IMG/VR virus record: IMGVR_UViG_3300030060_004001
Coordinates: 16,886-45,560 of that record
Source: a virus
Reading direction: 5' to 3' (one strand)
Length of the DNA stretch: 28,675 nt
Made by a program: the position numbers and the translations under genes. Shown here in pieces: positions 14,395 through 22,745 of the stretch. Positions within the stretch are counted from its first letter, which is position 1; every line of letters begins with the position of its first letter. Under the pieces are notes generated by a model. The model saw only the letters and a list, made by a program, of their open reading frames with translations, was not told the origin of the DNA and ran no database searches.

Positions 14395-17300
14395 TATGAA
14401 AAGTAATCATATATAATATAAAGATAATTTAATGCTGGTGGTGGAGCTGAAGGGTTAAAATCAAAACTACCCGAGTAAACTCCCGTGCTAGTGGGTGACA
14501 CAGTAGTAATGTTGTTAGCAGCTGTAAGCAAAGCATTAATGTTTGATGGGTTATTTTGATACAATATATTGCTCCAAAAATACATCAGTCTATTGTTAGC
14601 AGTATCAAAATTATAAGTATCAGAATTAGATTTAACTGATTTAATATTTACTAACGAACTTAAAGAACCCAACGAAGCAGGTAGGCCACTTGTAGGAATC
14701 ATACCCTCTCCTTGTCCTCCTGATATTAATTCATATTGAGCCACATAATTGCCTGCGGTTTTGCCAGGGATAACATCAGTATCAAATAAAATTGTTTTAG
14801 AGTACAACGGGCTGTTAAAAGGTTCCTGATTACTCCAACTAAATTCATTAGTAATTTGTTTTCCTGCATCAGCCGGATCATAAACACAAACCAATACCAC
14901 TGTTAGTTGCTCTGGAGTTAAACACTTGTTTTCTAAAGTAAAACTAGCTGGTGTTACCGAACCATTTACTATTTGAACTTCTACTGAAGCATTCTCTACT
15001 GATGATTTGTTTTTATTAAAATTAAGTGTACCACTTCCTGTTACATTTCCTGTAGTAACAGAGATACCCCCATAATTTAAACTTAAATTTATTTCTCCTG
15101 AAGTAATATTATAATCTAATTCTCCTACATCTACACCTGTGCCATAGTCTACGGTGTAGTTTACTGTATCTTTTTGATTAGTAAATGTGAGTATATTACC
15201 GCAGTTATAAAGCAATGCTTCTTGAGGTAGTTTAACTTGATTCGAAGATAAAACATATTCATCTATAAACGGATCGTAAGCTCCTACTTTTTGAGTGTCG
15301 GGATAATCTACAAATAAATCTCTAAACCAACTTCTTAATCCAAATTCAGATACTACTTGTAATTGTTCATTGCTGTAAGCATCTCCTCTTAGCTCTATAA
15401 CAGCTCCTCGAGCTCCGTCTGTAAAGTATTTTCCAATACCATATTGAACATAGCTTTCTGGATTTCTACTAATTCCATATTCTTCAACTCTTGCAATTTG
15501 AGTTCCCAATACATTAGTAGAGGCAGATATATTCGCACTTCCATCTGCATTTAATAGTTGTGTTTTACCAGACAAAACATAAGAAATTTTATTTTCTTGC
15601 AAAGAAAGTAAATCAGATTTTCTACCATCTAATATTTGTATGTCACCATACCTATTGTCTAAATCTTTAAAATTTAAACTTCCTAAATTAAAAGAATTTA
15701 AACGATTTATATTTCCTTCCAAACTAAATAAACCACTATAAGTAATAGAAGATCCTCTTCTTGTTTCTTTATATTCTTGGTCTGAAATAGCATATATTCT
15801 ATTGCCAATAGTAAAGTTTGGTTTTTTTACAGAATCTAAAATGTTAATACTTTCTACACCATTTCCAAAAGAAAAACAATTATAAAAATCGTTTATAATA
15901 ATAGCTGGTGAATTAGCTGTACCCGGTTGAACTGGAGTTGAACCAGCAAAAGCAAGTTCGATACAAATTGTGTAAACATCTGGCACTTCTACCACAGTAT
16001 GTTCTCCTTGATAAGCCGTGTGTGTAAAAGGTAAATTCTGATTTATAATTACAGTGTCTCCCACAGTATAAGAGTGTGGTGTGTTAGAGCCGCCAAATAT
16101 AGAGTTATCTGTAAACACTACATTGTTTCCATACCCATTGGGTGAAGCAGGTAATCCAACAGCAGTTCTATAAGCGTTGTTTTGACCATTATCAGCAAAG
16201 TTCCAATCAAATTGATTTTGAAAATTACCTTGATGTTTGTTATTAATTATTTCATAAGACTCTTCTCCTTCAAAAAAGAAATCTGGATTTGAGTCTAATG
16301 CTTCTGTTTCAAAAACCAATGGCACACTTAATTGACTATTAAAAGTGATGTTCGACCTAATTTGACTTGGCGCGTTTCCATTTTCATTTCCGCTAGTCCC
16401 TAATCCTATAGCAAAACAACCATTAAATCTACTTCTAATCCCTAAACCAGGCCCCCCCGCAATAGATGCATTTAAACTTATTTCGTGATAATCTCCTGTG
16501 GGCTTAATGTCGTCTCCATCTACTATAACACTGTTAGTAAATTTTATGGGATAAACGGTTTCGGTGTTTGGCCCCAAACTAACGTTTCCAGCAGGAAAGT
16601 TGTCACTAGAATCAACAAATTGAGTTTGTATAAATGCTGCTAAATTTGTTCTTAAATCATTTACTGCAGAACCAGTGCTTGTATTGTAATTTTGATTAGC
16701 TGTTCTGCTGATTTGTAATCTTTGATACCCAATAAAATCACAACCAGCAAACAATCCTGAATTTCTATCTCTATAAAATAAAATATCTAAAGTAACTATC
16801 GTGCCACTTGGAATAGCTCCTGTCGAAAAAGCAGTTGCTGCCGTAACATCGCTTAAGTCTACAACTAAATTAGCAAAACTATCACCAATATTTCCACCTA
16901 AATCCTCCTCCCCAAAAACTTCAACCCTAACGTTGTTAACAACAGGAACAAAACCAGGTGTTTCTTTTATCTTCATATAAGCTCCTGCAGGAGGATTTAA
17001 AGTAGAAACAATATTAGGTGTAACAGATTTTTCTAAAACAGAAATTTCTTCGTAAGAAGATAACGCACTAACTGAATCTCTTTTTGGTATTAAAAGCTGA
17101 CCCGCTGTTACTTTAGCAGCTTGCTCTCCTTCTAAGTAACACCAGTAGTAACTGGAGTCATTTTGATCTTCAAAAACTTGAGATGAGTAAATAGTGTCAT
17201 AAGTTAACGCAGAAGGTTTTATAGCAAACTTATACCGTTTTGCCCAAAAAGGAGCATTCATAGAGGGAGGTATAGTGGTTCTAGCTTTATTAATTAAAAT

Positions 17301-19259
17301 TGATGAAGAAACAGGAACATTAAAACTACTATTTAAACTTAATAAAGGAGTGGTAGATCTGTTATATTCATCCATATATATAATACCAATGTCATAGTCT
17401 CTGTTACTATGTAAACTTTTTTTATCTCCTGTAGGATTAACATTAAATGAAGGAGGAGCAGCAGACCAAAATCTAATACCCTCATAAGAGTAAGAACCTC
17501 CAGCAGACCCAGGTGTACTATAATAAACTGGTAAAGGAAGTTGTATGGTTAATAAATTAGAATCATTACTTGGAGGGGCGAAAGTAGTAATGTTAAAACC
17601 TGTTTGCCCAGTGGGGTAGCTAAGCGGAGGTGGATTAAAAAGTGCAGCACTTGCGTCAGGTGCAGCTGAGTTAACAGGAGTTGCCGCTGAACTCGTTACT
17701 GTGTTTGTAGCTGGGTTTAATGTTATAGCATCATTTATAAGGTCGGTTGCAGTTAAAGGTGAAGCCGCTGATGCTGTGCTAAATGGGTTGAAATAAGTTG
17801 GTGGAGTGCTTGCTGCTCCAATACCTAATGCTCTTTTAAACTCATTACTATTAAAAAAAGAATATGCATTTGCATAAGAATCATTTAAGACAATAAGAAA
17901 CCCCGATCTTATTATTATAGGGTCTGTTCTTGTAACATCTAAGTTTAAAACTGCCGGATTATCGTTTACTACTTCGCTTTGTACACCAGCATAAATAGAA
18001 AAGTTAAAAGCAATTTCAGTTCCGGAAACAAACTCAACTCCTGTAAAATCAAAAGTAGCTTGAGATCCTGTGATAGTAGCAGCAGCTGGAGAGGTATTAC
18101 TTAAAGTGTAGGTAGAATCATTAATTGTTCCTACAATTGTTGATGATAAAGCTTGATTAGTTAAAGGATCAACTTGATTTGGTTCATAAATTTCAGAAAC
18201 ATAGTCTAATGGTATTTTATTACCTGCAGCATCTTTTATATCATAACCATCTACATAGTTACCATACATTAGTCTATTATCTTGAAATGTTTGAGCTTTA
18301 GCTAATTTAGGAACATTGTCAAAAACTCTTAATATTTCCGCGCTAGATAAAATAGTTTTTATTTTTTTATCTTTAAAAAAAACGTTTTGCGTAATATTAT
18401 TAGACCATCCGTTATCTTTTTTATTATATGTGTCTATAACTTTTATTACATCATTACTAGAATCTTTAAAACACAAATCAATATCTGTTACTCTTTTATC
18501 TCCAGTATTAAATCCTATAGTAAGAGAATTAAATTTGTTTTGCATTGCGTTATTTAAACTCTTGGAAAAGTCAAAATCAAAATCACTTTTAGGAAGAAAA
18601 GTAGGAGAAGTAAACTGAGATAAGGCACTATATTCACCGTCAATGTACTTATATCTATAAGCGAAACATAAAAAATTATCAAATAAAAAACCTTCTTCAA
18701 GAGGAGGAGTATTTGTTAAAATAATAGTGGGCTTTTCTTTTGGAGGTTTTACAATTACAGATAAATCGTCTTCTACAATTGTATCAACTCCACCAGTAGG
18801 TAAACCATAAGTTTTTTTAACATTTATTTTTCGAGGAGGATTGTAGTTATCAGTCCAAAAAAGTAAATCTCCAATTAAGTTAACTCCTGTAATGTGATAA
18901 GTTTTATTGAAATTCAAAACACTTACCGATACTACGTGGTAAATTAAATTTTCTGATACTACATTGTAAGATAGAATTAAGTCCCCATTGTTAGGGTCAT
19001 TGATAAACCAATAAATATTATTGTCAATAGGGTCAGCATAACTTCCTATACATACTGCAGCCCCAGATAGTGTAGTTCCTAAAAAATCAACATCTGTTAA
19101 TTTAGTATTTCCTTTGGCTTTTTCTAATGATCCAACTTCAGATACAGTGCTGGAACCAGTTCTTAAATTTAACGCATCAATGTATTCTCCCTCAGCTAGA
19201 ATCCTTTCATCATCGGACTTGTTCATTTTGCCCTTTAAAAAACTACTAATGGTTTTCAT
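14394..19259 (-). CDS. Large tail-hub protein (muzzle/stabilization-protein type), 1621 aa
   Basis: The N-terminus carries KGKMNKSDDERIL followed by GEYIDALN (residues 9-31), the hallmark I associate with the large tail stabilization or muzzle protein of crAss-like and many marine podoviruses. The rest is Ser/Thr/Asn/Gly-rich and beta-strand-dominated, with no coiled coil, as expected for a beta-propeller or beta-barrel tail hub closing the DNA channel. One segment near residues 120-160 (TYHITGVNLIGDLLFWTDN, then PPRKINV) matches this N-terminal module in other phages. The gene follows the two adaptor genes with a 1-nt gap and overlaps the 266-aa tail gene as TAATG. No lytic or peptidase motif is evident. 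A family-level role in tail assembly is well supported; precise placement in the virion is inferred. Confidence 0.75.
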   Translation of the reverse strand: MKTISSFLKGKMNKSDDERILAEGEYIDALNLRTGSSTVSEVGSLEKAKGNTKLTDVDFLGTTLSGAAVCIGSYADPIDNNIYWFINDPNNGDLILSYNVVSENLIYHVVSVSVLNFNKTYHITGVNLIGDLLFWTDNYNPPRKINVKKTYGLPTGGVDTIVEDDLSVIVKPPKEKPTIILTNTPPLEEGFLFDNFLCFAYRYKYIDGEYSALSQFTSPTFLPKSDFDFDFSKSLNNAMQNKFNSLTIGFNTGDKRVTDIDLCFKDSSNDVIKVIDTYNKKDNGWSNNITQNVFFKDKKIKTILSSAEILRVFDNVPKLAKAQTFQDNRLMYGNYVDGYDIKDAAGNKIPLDYVSEIYEPNQVDPLTNQALSSTIVGTINDSTYTLSNTSPAAATITGSQATFDFTGVEFVSGTEIAFNFSIYAGVQSEVVNDNPAVLNLDVTRTDPIIIRSGFLIVLNDSYANAYSFFNSNEFKRALGIGAASTPPTYFNPFSTASAASPLTATDLINDAITLNPATNTVTSSAATPVNSAAPDASAALFNPPPLSYPTGQTGFNITTFAPPSNDSNLLTIQLPLPVYYSTPGSAGGSYSYEGIRFWSAAPPSFNVNPTGDKKSLHSNRDYDIGIIYMDEYNRSTTPLLSLNSSFNVPVSSSILINKARTTIPPSMNAPFWAKRYKFAIKPSALTYDTIYSSQVFEDQNDSSYYWCYLEGEQAAKVTAGQLLIPKRDSVSALSSYEEISVLEKSVTPNIVSTLNPPAGAYMKIKETPGFVPVVNNVRVEVFGEEDLGGNIGDSFANLVVDLSDVTAATAFSTGAIPSGTIVTLDILFYRDRNSGLFAGCDFIGYQRLQISRTANQNYNTSTGSAVNDLRTNLAAFIQTQFVDSSDNFPAGNVSLGPNTETVYPIKFTNSVIVDGDDIKPTGDYHEISLNASIAGGPGLGIRSRFNGCFAIGLGTSGNENGNAPSQIRSNITFNSQLSVPLVFETEALDSNPDFFFEGEESYEIINNKHQGNFQNQFDWNFADNGQNNAYRTAVGLPASPNGYGNNVVFTDNSIFGGSNTPHSYTVGDTVIINQNLPFTHTAYQGEHTVVEVPDVYTICIELAFAGSTPVQPGTANSPAIIINDFYNCFSFGNGVESINILDSVKKPNFTIGNRIYAISDQEYKETRRGSSITYSGLFSLEGNINRLNSFNLGSLNFKDLDNRYGDIQILDGRKSDLLSLQENKISYVLSGKTQLLNADGSANISASTNVLGTQIARVEEYGISRNPESYVQYGIGKYFTDGARGAVIELRGDAYSNEQLQVVSEFGLRSWFRDLFVDYPDTQKVGAYDPFIDEYVLSSNQVKLPQEALLYNCGNILTFTNQKDTVNYTVDYGTGVDVGELDYNITSGEINLSLNYGGISVTTGNVTGSGTLNFNKNKSSVENASVEVQIVNGSVTPASFTLENKCLTPEQLTVVLVCVYDPADAGKQITNEFSWSNQEPFNSPLYSKTILFDTDVIPGKTAGNYVAQYELISGGQGEGMIPTSGLPASLGSLSSLVNIKSVKSNSDTYNFDTANNRLMYFWSNILYQNNPSNINALLTAANNITTVSPTSTGVYSGSFDFNPSAPPPALNYLYIIYDYFS

Positions 19260-19260
19260 T

Positions 19261-20193
19261 CTACTTAATTATTTTGTCCTGTCCTCTAAGATTCATTAAC
19301 AATCTACCAGGGTGAATGTTGCTCATTCTTATTTTCGCATTTCTTAATAACGCACTTTTGTTTCTTCTAGCTCTTTGCACTTGGTATTCAGGAATACCTA
19401 ATTTAGAATTTAACAATGAATATGTAATATAAGCATATATAAATTCTTCAAATAATTTATTGACCGTTATTAAAGAGTTATCTCCATTTTCCATACCATC
19501 AGAAACATACTCTAATATAACTATTTTACCACCAGCTCCACTGCTGAAATTTATCACACCTCCTTTATTGTCAATTCTAAAAGTAGGTAAAGCATTAGCA
19601 GTTTCTGTATTCAATCCAAATCTTTTTCCAAAAGCATAGTCAAACGCCCAAAACCCAGCTTCCTCAATATACCATCCGTAGTATCCGTGAAAAGGACTAG
19701 ATTCGTTTAGATATATGCTTTTCTTTCTTTTTTTAATTCTATCCATATCAATGTTAGAATCATTTGGTTTTAATACGTTTCCGTTTTGATCAAATAAAAT
19801 ATTACAATCGTTATCTTGAAGATAAGCTTCTGCATAATTTGTTTGTATATTTTCTGTTAAAGGAAATAAAACACCGTCATAATAAATAGAAACACGAACC
19901 CAGTTTACATAGTCAGGAGGTAATATATATTTTAAAGTATCATCACATACCTCAAGTTCTAATATTTTAATTTCTTTAAAAGCATCATAATTTAATTCTT
20001 GAATAGCTCGTTTTGCGTGAAATAATATTTTGTATCTTTCTTCATTAGTAGTTAAATTATTATTGTCGTGATACATCAACATATAATTATTAACCACATC
20101 CTTTAAAGAAACATATTGATAAGATCCCCAGTTTTTATCAAGAGGTAAATTACCACCGTTTTCGTAATATTGGTATTGAGAAATATAAGCCAT
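19261..20193 (-). CDS. Head-to-tail adaptor / ring protein
   Basis: This 310-aa protein starts MAYISQYQYYENGGNLPLD. Residues ~60-110 contain ERYKILFHAKRAIQELNYD and then TLKYILPPDYVNWVRVSIYY, a pattern of the P22 gp4-like and crAss-like tail tubular or ring proteins that connect the portal to the tail. The first part is a helical bundle and the later part is beta-rich. The conserved basic C-terminus (VQRARRNKSALLRNAKIRMSN) is also common in such adaptors. It overlaps the preceding gene as TAATG and is followed after 1 nt by the tail-hub gene, so the three are one translational unit. Assignment comes from motif memory and gene order. Confidence 0.7.
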   Translation of the reverse strand: MAYISQYQYYENGGNLPLDKNWGSYQYVSLKDVVNNYMLMYHDNNNLTTNEERYKILFHAKRAIQELNYDAFKEIKILELEVCDDTLKYILPPDYVNWVRVSIYYDGVLFPLTENIQTNYAEAYLQDNDCNILFDQNGNVLKPNDSNIDMDRIKKRKKSIYLNESSPFHGYYGWYIEEAGFWAFDYAFGKRFGLNTETANALPTFRIDNKGGVINFSSGAGGKIVILEYVSDGMENGDNSLITVNKLFEEFIYAYITYSLLNSKLGIPEYQVQRARRNKSALLRNAKIRMSNIHPGRLLMNLRGQDKIIK

Positions 20194-20918
20194 TAAGTTT
20201 CAGTTTGAGTGTTTAATATTTCCGAAGCGTTTGCGTCAGCTACAATCTCTTGCTCTCTTATAGATAAACCACTATATTTTAATATTCTAGTTACCAATTC
20301 AGCATAGTCCGACATTGGTAATTCAAAGTCTTGATAGTCAGGTTGTGATTGGTCAAATATTGGCTCTCCTAAAGTAAGGGTATTAAAGGTCCATTTAGGA
20401 TCTTTAGGGTATCTAATATATTGTAGCGTTAAGTTTCCTACTATAGTGTTTGGATAAACTCTTAATGAATTAGATAAGTTTGAAGCAGGTGATGGAGTGG
20501 GTTGAAAAACGTAAGCTGGAAACTCAGCAGAAGGGGCAGTTAGTAATGAAGAGTTTAATAAATTTATTTTAGACTCATTTACTCTTTCGACTATTGTACT
20601 TCCATTTAATAAATCTAATAACGTGTACCAGTCATTAGGAAGCGGGTATACACCTCCAGCTTGAGCAATGCTAATTTGCATAGTAAAAGTGTCTATAACT
20701 TCTGCTAATTGCTTTTTAAGATCAGCTAAACCACTACCAGACAATCTACCTAATCTATTGTTTTCTTTGTTTATTTGTCTATTGTAACCATAAAAATATT
20801 GTTCGAATATGTCTAGTTGAGCTTGTTTTGCAAACAAGTTGAAATCAGAGGGTGAAATATATCCGTAATTATTTTTATTTAAAATAGATAATACTGTGTT
20901 TCTTACTTCATTGATCAT
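20193..20918 (-). CDS. Tail tube / ring structural protein
   Basis: This 241-aa protein starts MINEVRNTVLSILNKNNYGYISPSDFNLFAKQAQ, where the GYISPxxFNLFAxxAQ pattern recurs in a structural family of marine Bacteroidota podoviruses and crAss-like phages annotated as tail tubular or ring proteins. The C-terminal third has YIRYPKDPKWTF, then FDQSQPDYQDFELPMSDYAELV, a second typical block. It is the first gene after an intrinsic terminator and a promoter-like TTATCTTTG box 16 nt upstream of the ATG, so it probably starts a new transcription unit that includes the adaptor and tail-hub genes. A ring at the portal-tail interface is the likely site. No enzymatic motif is present. Confidence 0.7.
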   Translation of the reverse strand: MINEVRNTVLSILNKNNYGYISPSDFNLFAKQAQLDIFEQYFYGYNRQINKENNRLGRLSGSGLADLKKQLAEVIDTFTMQISIAQAGGVYPLPNDWYTLLDLLNGSTIVERVNESKINLLNSSLLTAPSAEFPAYVFQPTPSPASNLSNSLRVYPNTIVGNLTLQYIRYPKDPKWTFNTLTLGEPIFDQSQPDYQDFELPMSDYAELVTRILKYSGLSIREQEIVADANASEILNTQTET

Positions 20919-20934
20919 CTAATTCTCTTTTTTA

Positions 20935-20942
20935 CAAAGATA
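20935..20942 (-). promoter_or_regulatory. Candidate Bacteroidota -7 promoter element (TATCTTTG)
   Basis: The minus-strand box TTATCTTTG lies directly after the U-tract of the terminator at 20945-20975 and 16 nt before the start of the 241-aa ring protein gene. It would restart transcription for the ring, adaptor and tail-hub genes. No clear -33 element is visible because the terminator hairpin occupies that place. Confidence 0.5.
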
Positions 20943-20944
20943 AA

Positions 20945-20975
20945 CAAAAAAAAAGAGCACTCATAAAGTGCTCTT
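20945..20975 (-). terminator. Intrinsic terminator after the 168-aa gene
   Basis: Read on the minus strand, AAGAGCACT and AGTGCTCTT form a 9-bp stem around the 5-nt loop TTATG, followed by an uninterrupted run of T. It begins about 20 nt past the stop of the 168-aa gene at 20997. Confidence 0.88.
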
Positions 20976-20996
20976 GTAGATAAAGTAAATGTAAAA

Positions 20997-21503
20997 TTAT
21001 CCTATAGATATTCCAATAACTCTAAATGGATCAATTGTAATATCGTGAGCCACGTCTTTCCAATGTGTTTGTAAAGCAGTTACAACAAAATCTTCTATTT
21101 GATCTCTTACATATTCGCTTCCAGCTGCCACAGGAGTATGAACTAAAGTGACTACATCAACAGCTGCTACATCATCATAAGTGATAGTAACGGTAGATGT
21201 ACTAGCTTGCTCAATTAAACCAATGTTTCCACAAGAAACTAATTGATTATTACTAAGAGTGTCTGAGTGAATAAAATATGCTTTAGAAGTGGGAACTGTA
21301 GTTCCTACAGATAAAACTGTTTCGCTGTCTACAGCGGTAACAGTGGTGTATGTGTTGTCAGTAGAGTTGTGAACTATATCACCTACTTGAACATTATTAG
21401 TGACAAAAGTAGCACTACTATCGGTTAGCTTGTTAGCTGTTCCAGCAGTAGTAGTTCCATTGGCTAATAATTTGAATACAGGTATGCTTAAAAACTTTTC
21501 CAT
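20997..21503 (-). CDS. Small virion-associated protein with inserted beta domain (168 aa)
   Basis: This protein is a paralogue of the 99-aa protein encoded just upstream. Both begin MxKFLSIPV and both carry NQLVS...LIE, then V(A/x)(A/S)GSE..RD, then a final (Q/T)xWxDV..(x)I segment. Between residues 10 and 84 this copy has about 75 extra residues (KLLANGTTTAGTANKLTDSS... to YFIHSD) with the pattern VGDIVHN...TTVTAVDSETVLSV, a beta-type module seen in other phage structural proteins. It ends just before an intrinsic terminator. Position after the capsid gene suggests a capsid-decorating or head-associated protein, but that is inference. The ATG at 21503 is chosen because the leader and first codons match the 99-aa gene at DNA level. 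Confidence 0.75.
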   Translation of the reverse strand: MEKFLSIPVFKLLANGTTTAGTANKLTDSSATFVTNNVQVGDIVHNSTDNTYTTVTAVDSETVLSVGTTVPTSKAYFIHSDTLSNNQLVSCGNIGLIEQASTSTVTITYDDVAAVDVVTLVHTPVAAGSEYVRDQIEDFVVTALQTHWKDVAHDITIDPFRVIGISIG

Positions 21504-21519
21504 AATTGTAAAAATTAAG
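21480..21519. repeat. Direct repeat (copy A) spanning leader and start of the 168-aa gene
   Basis: This 40-nt stretch is identical at 34 positions to 21791-21830, which spans the same part of the 99-aa gene. Each copy contains the A/T-rich leader and the codons for the first residues of MxKFLSIPV. It is the DNA trace of the gene duplication. Confidence 0.85.
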
Positions 21520-21814
21520 CAATTACAATAGCACTTACTGCTTTTGGCAGTTTATCGACTTCTTTTACAACGTCTCTCCAGGGTTGTTGTAAAGCTAATA
21601 CAACCTCATTTTGAAACAAATCTCTCATCTCTTCACTTCCTGACGCAACTGTTGCGTGAGTAAGAGTGATTTTTTTGCCTCCTCCATAAAAAATAGTAAC
21701 ATTGTCTAAAGGATCAGATCCTGAAGCATCTCCTACTTCGATCAACTTAACATCTGATGCAGAAACCAACTGGTTTTGCTCACCTGTTACGGGTATACTT
21801 AAAAACTTTTGCAT
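21515..21814 (-). CDS. Small virion-associated protein (99 aa), paralogue of the 168-aa protein
   Basis: A longer frame opens at 21868, but the start at ATG 21814 (MQKFLSIPVTGEQNQLV) is preferred: its leader and first codons match the paralogue, and the extra 18 residues would lie over the terminator and promoter box. The protein is 99 aa, with the core NQLVSASDVKLIE, a beta stretch (NVTIFYGGGKKITLTHATV), ASGSEEMRDLFQNEVVLAL and a final PWRDVVKEVDKL. No catalytic residues or membrane segments stand out. It is compact and soluble. A head or capsid accessory role is suggested by position between capsid and tail adaptors, without direct evidence. The gene has its own promoter-like box 31 nt upstream and runs into the 168-aa gene after 11 nt. 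Confidence 0.8.
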   Translation of the reverse strand: MQKFLSIPVTGEQNQLVSASDVKLIEVGDASGSDPLDNVTIFYGGGKKITLTHATVASGSEEMRDLFQNEVVLALQQPWRDVVKEVDKLPKAVSAIVIA

Positions 21815-21830
21815 AGTTAAAAAAATTAAG
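21791..21830. repeat. Direct repeat (copy B) spanning leader and start of the 99-aa gene
   Basis: This is the partner of 21480-21519, with 34 of 40 positions identical. The identity includes non-coding leader sequence (CTTAATTTTT on the minus strand), which argues for duplication or selection on the translation start region as well as on the protein. Confidence 0.85.
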
Positions 21831-21845
21831 TGGGTTAATAAAAAA

Positions 21846-21853
21846 CAAAGGTA
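21846..21853 (-). promoter_or_regulatory. Candidate Bacteroidota -7 promoter element (TACCTTTG)
   Basis: The minus-strand box TTACCTTTG lies at the end of the U-tract of the terminator at 21855-21886, 31 nt before the ATG of the 99-aa gene. It fits TAnnTTTG and would drive the 99/168-aa pair. Confidence 0.5.
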
Positions 21854-21854
21854 A

Positions 21855-21886
21855 TAAAAAAACCCCACTATAAGAAGCGGGGCTTT
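21855..21886 (-). terminator. Intrinsic terminator before the 99-aa gene
   Basis: On the minus strand AAAGCCCC pairs with GGGGTTTT (four G-C pairs, one G-T and three A-T) around a 12-nt loop, and a T-run follows. It lies between the 244-aa gene (stop at 21950) and the 99-aa gene. Confidence 0.82.
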
Positions 21887-21934
21887 AACTTAGGATAAGT
21901 GTTGAGTGATTATAAACAAACAATTAAATTACCA

Positions 21935-21942
21935 CAAATATA
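21935..21942 (-). promoter_or_regulatory. Weak candidate -7 element (TATATTTG) upstream of a terminator
   Basis: The minus-strand box TTATATTTG sits just past the stop of the 244-aa gene. No open frame separates it from the terminator at 21855-21886, so a transcript started here would be about 70 nt and non-coding. The region is very AT-rich, so the match may be chance. Confidence 0.25.
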
Positions 21943-21949
21943 ATAATTT

Positions 21950-22684
21950 TTATTTTAACATTTTAATTAATGCTTCATATATTTCTACATTATTTTCTTT
22001 TTTGAAAAAATCAGCTAACACTGTAGAAGGAGTTTCACCAAAAGGAATACTACATAATTTAGTTTTTTTAGATTTTAAATTATAGTAAATCTCTTTATCA
22101 TTGTTTCTGGTCTTTAATAAAGATTGACCAAACATTTTATCAATATTATCAAATAAATCTAAATCCGGATCTTCTAATGCATTTAAAAAGTCTTCTGGAT
22201 TATTTCTTGCAAACAACAAAACATCTCTTTTTATTTCTGAAGAAGCTGCTATTCTAGTGTCTACATTTAAATACACTCTAGCTAAAGATTCCATTTTATC
22301 AAAACTCAGTCCTGCGGCTTCTTTTTGTGCTTTAGCTTCTAATTCTAAATACTGCACCTCTTCTTGAGCATCTTTCTCTCTATCTATTTCCTCAAAAATC
22401 TGTCCGTTTGCTGGGTGATAATACAAAAACTCTTGCAATACTGGATTTGTTTTTGGAACAAACAACATACCATCTTCAAAAACAACTGGCTCTAAAACTG
22501 AAGTAGCATCTTGCTCATCTTCAAAAGGTGATTTTTGATTTGAAGCATACCTAAGTGGTCTACTTGTTGTTCCATCAAAATGTAAAAGGGGTTTTCTTCG
22601 ACTGTTTCTTGAGTTAAGAGTATAACTCAAAGGCTTTACATTATTACGTAGCCTATATGTTCTATCTTTTATTTCTTTTTTCAT
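21950..22684 (-). CDS. Hypothetical head-module protein (244 aa)
   Basis: A longer frame opens at 22774, but its first 30 codons overlap the capsid gene end and the intrinsic terminator. The start is taken as ATG 22684 (MKKEIKDRTYRLRNNVKPL), giving 244 aa. The basic N-terminal part contains SRNSRRKPLLHFDGTTSRPLRY and NQKSPFEDEQD, followed by an acidic region (FEEIDREKDAQEEVQYLELEAKAQ) and a helical C-terminal half (SSEIKRDVLLFARNNPEDFLNALEDPDLDL). The pattern R(x)KPLLxFD...LRYxxNQxSPFxDEQD seems familiar from marine Bacteroidota phages, but I can give no function. It directly follows the capsid gene beyond a terminator, and a head or cargo protein is plausible. No promoter-like box is seen upstream, so it probably depends on readthrough. 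Confidence 0.75.
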   Translation of the reverse strand: MKKEIKDRTYRLRNNVKPLSYTLNSRNSRRKPLLHFDGTTSRPLRYASNQKSPFEDEQDATSVLEPVVFEDGMLFVPKTNPVLQEFLYYHPANGQIFEEIDREKDAQEEVQYLELEAKAQKEAAGLSFDKMESLARVYLNVDTRIAASSEIKRDVLLFARNNPEDFLNALEDPDLDLFDNIDKMFGQSLLKTRNNDKEIYYNLKSKKTKLCSIPFGETPSTVLADFFKKENNVEIYEALIKMLK

Positions 22685-22701
22685 TATATTAAATTTGATT
22701 A

Positions 22702-22732
22702 AATTAAAAAAAGGGGGGCTAAAACACCCCCC
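22702..22732 (-). terminator. Strong intrinsic terminator after the major capsid gene
   Basis: On the minus strand GGGGGG and CCCCCC form a 6-bp all-GC stem around an 8-nt loop, followed by TTTTTTT. It begins 14 nt past the capsid stop codon at 22746. It probably sets a higher capsid mRNA level relative to downstream genes. Confidence 0.92.
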
Positions 22733-22745
22733 TCTTAAGTTACTA

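Noticed and set aside
17225-17232. CAAACTTA (minus TAAGTTTG), another match to the -7 pattern
   Set aside because: It lies deep inside the tail-hub gene with no start codon in range. It shows that single boxes occur by chance in this AT-rich DNA.
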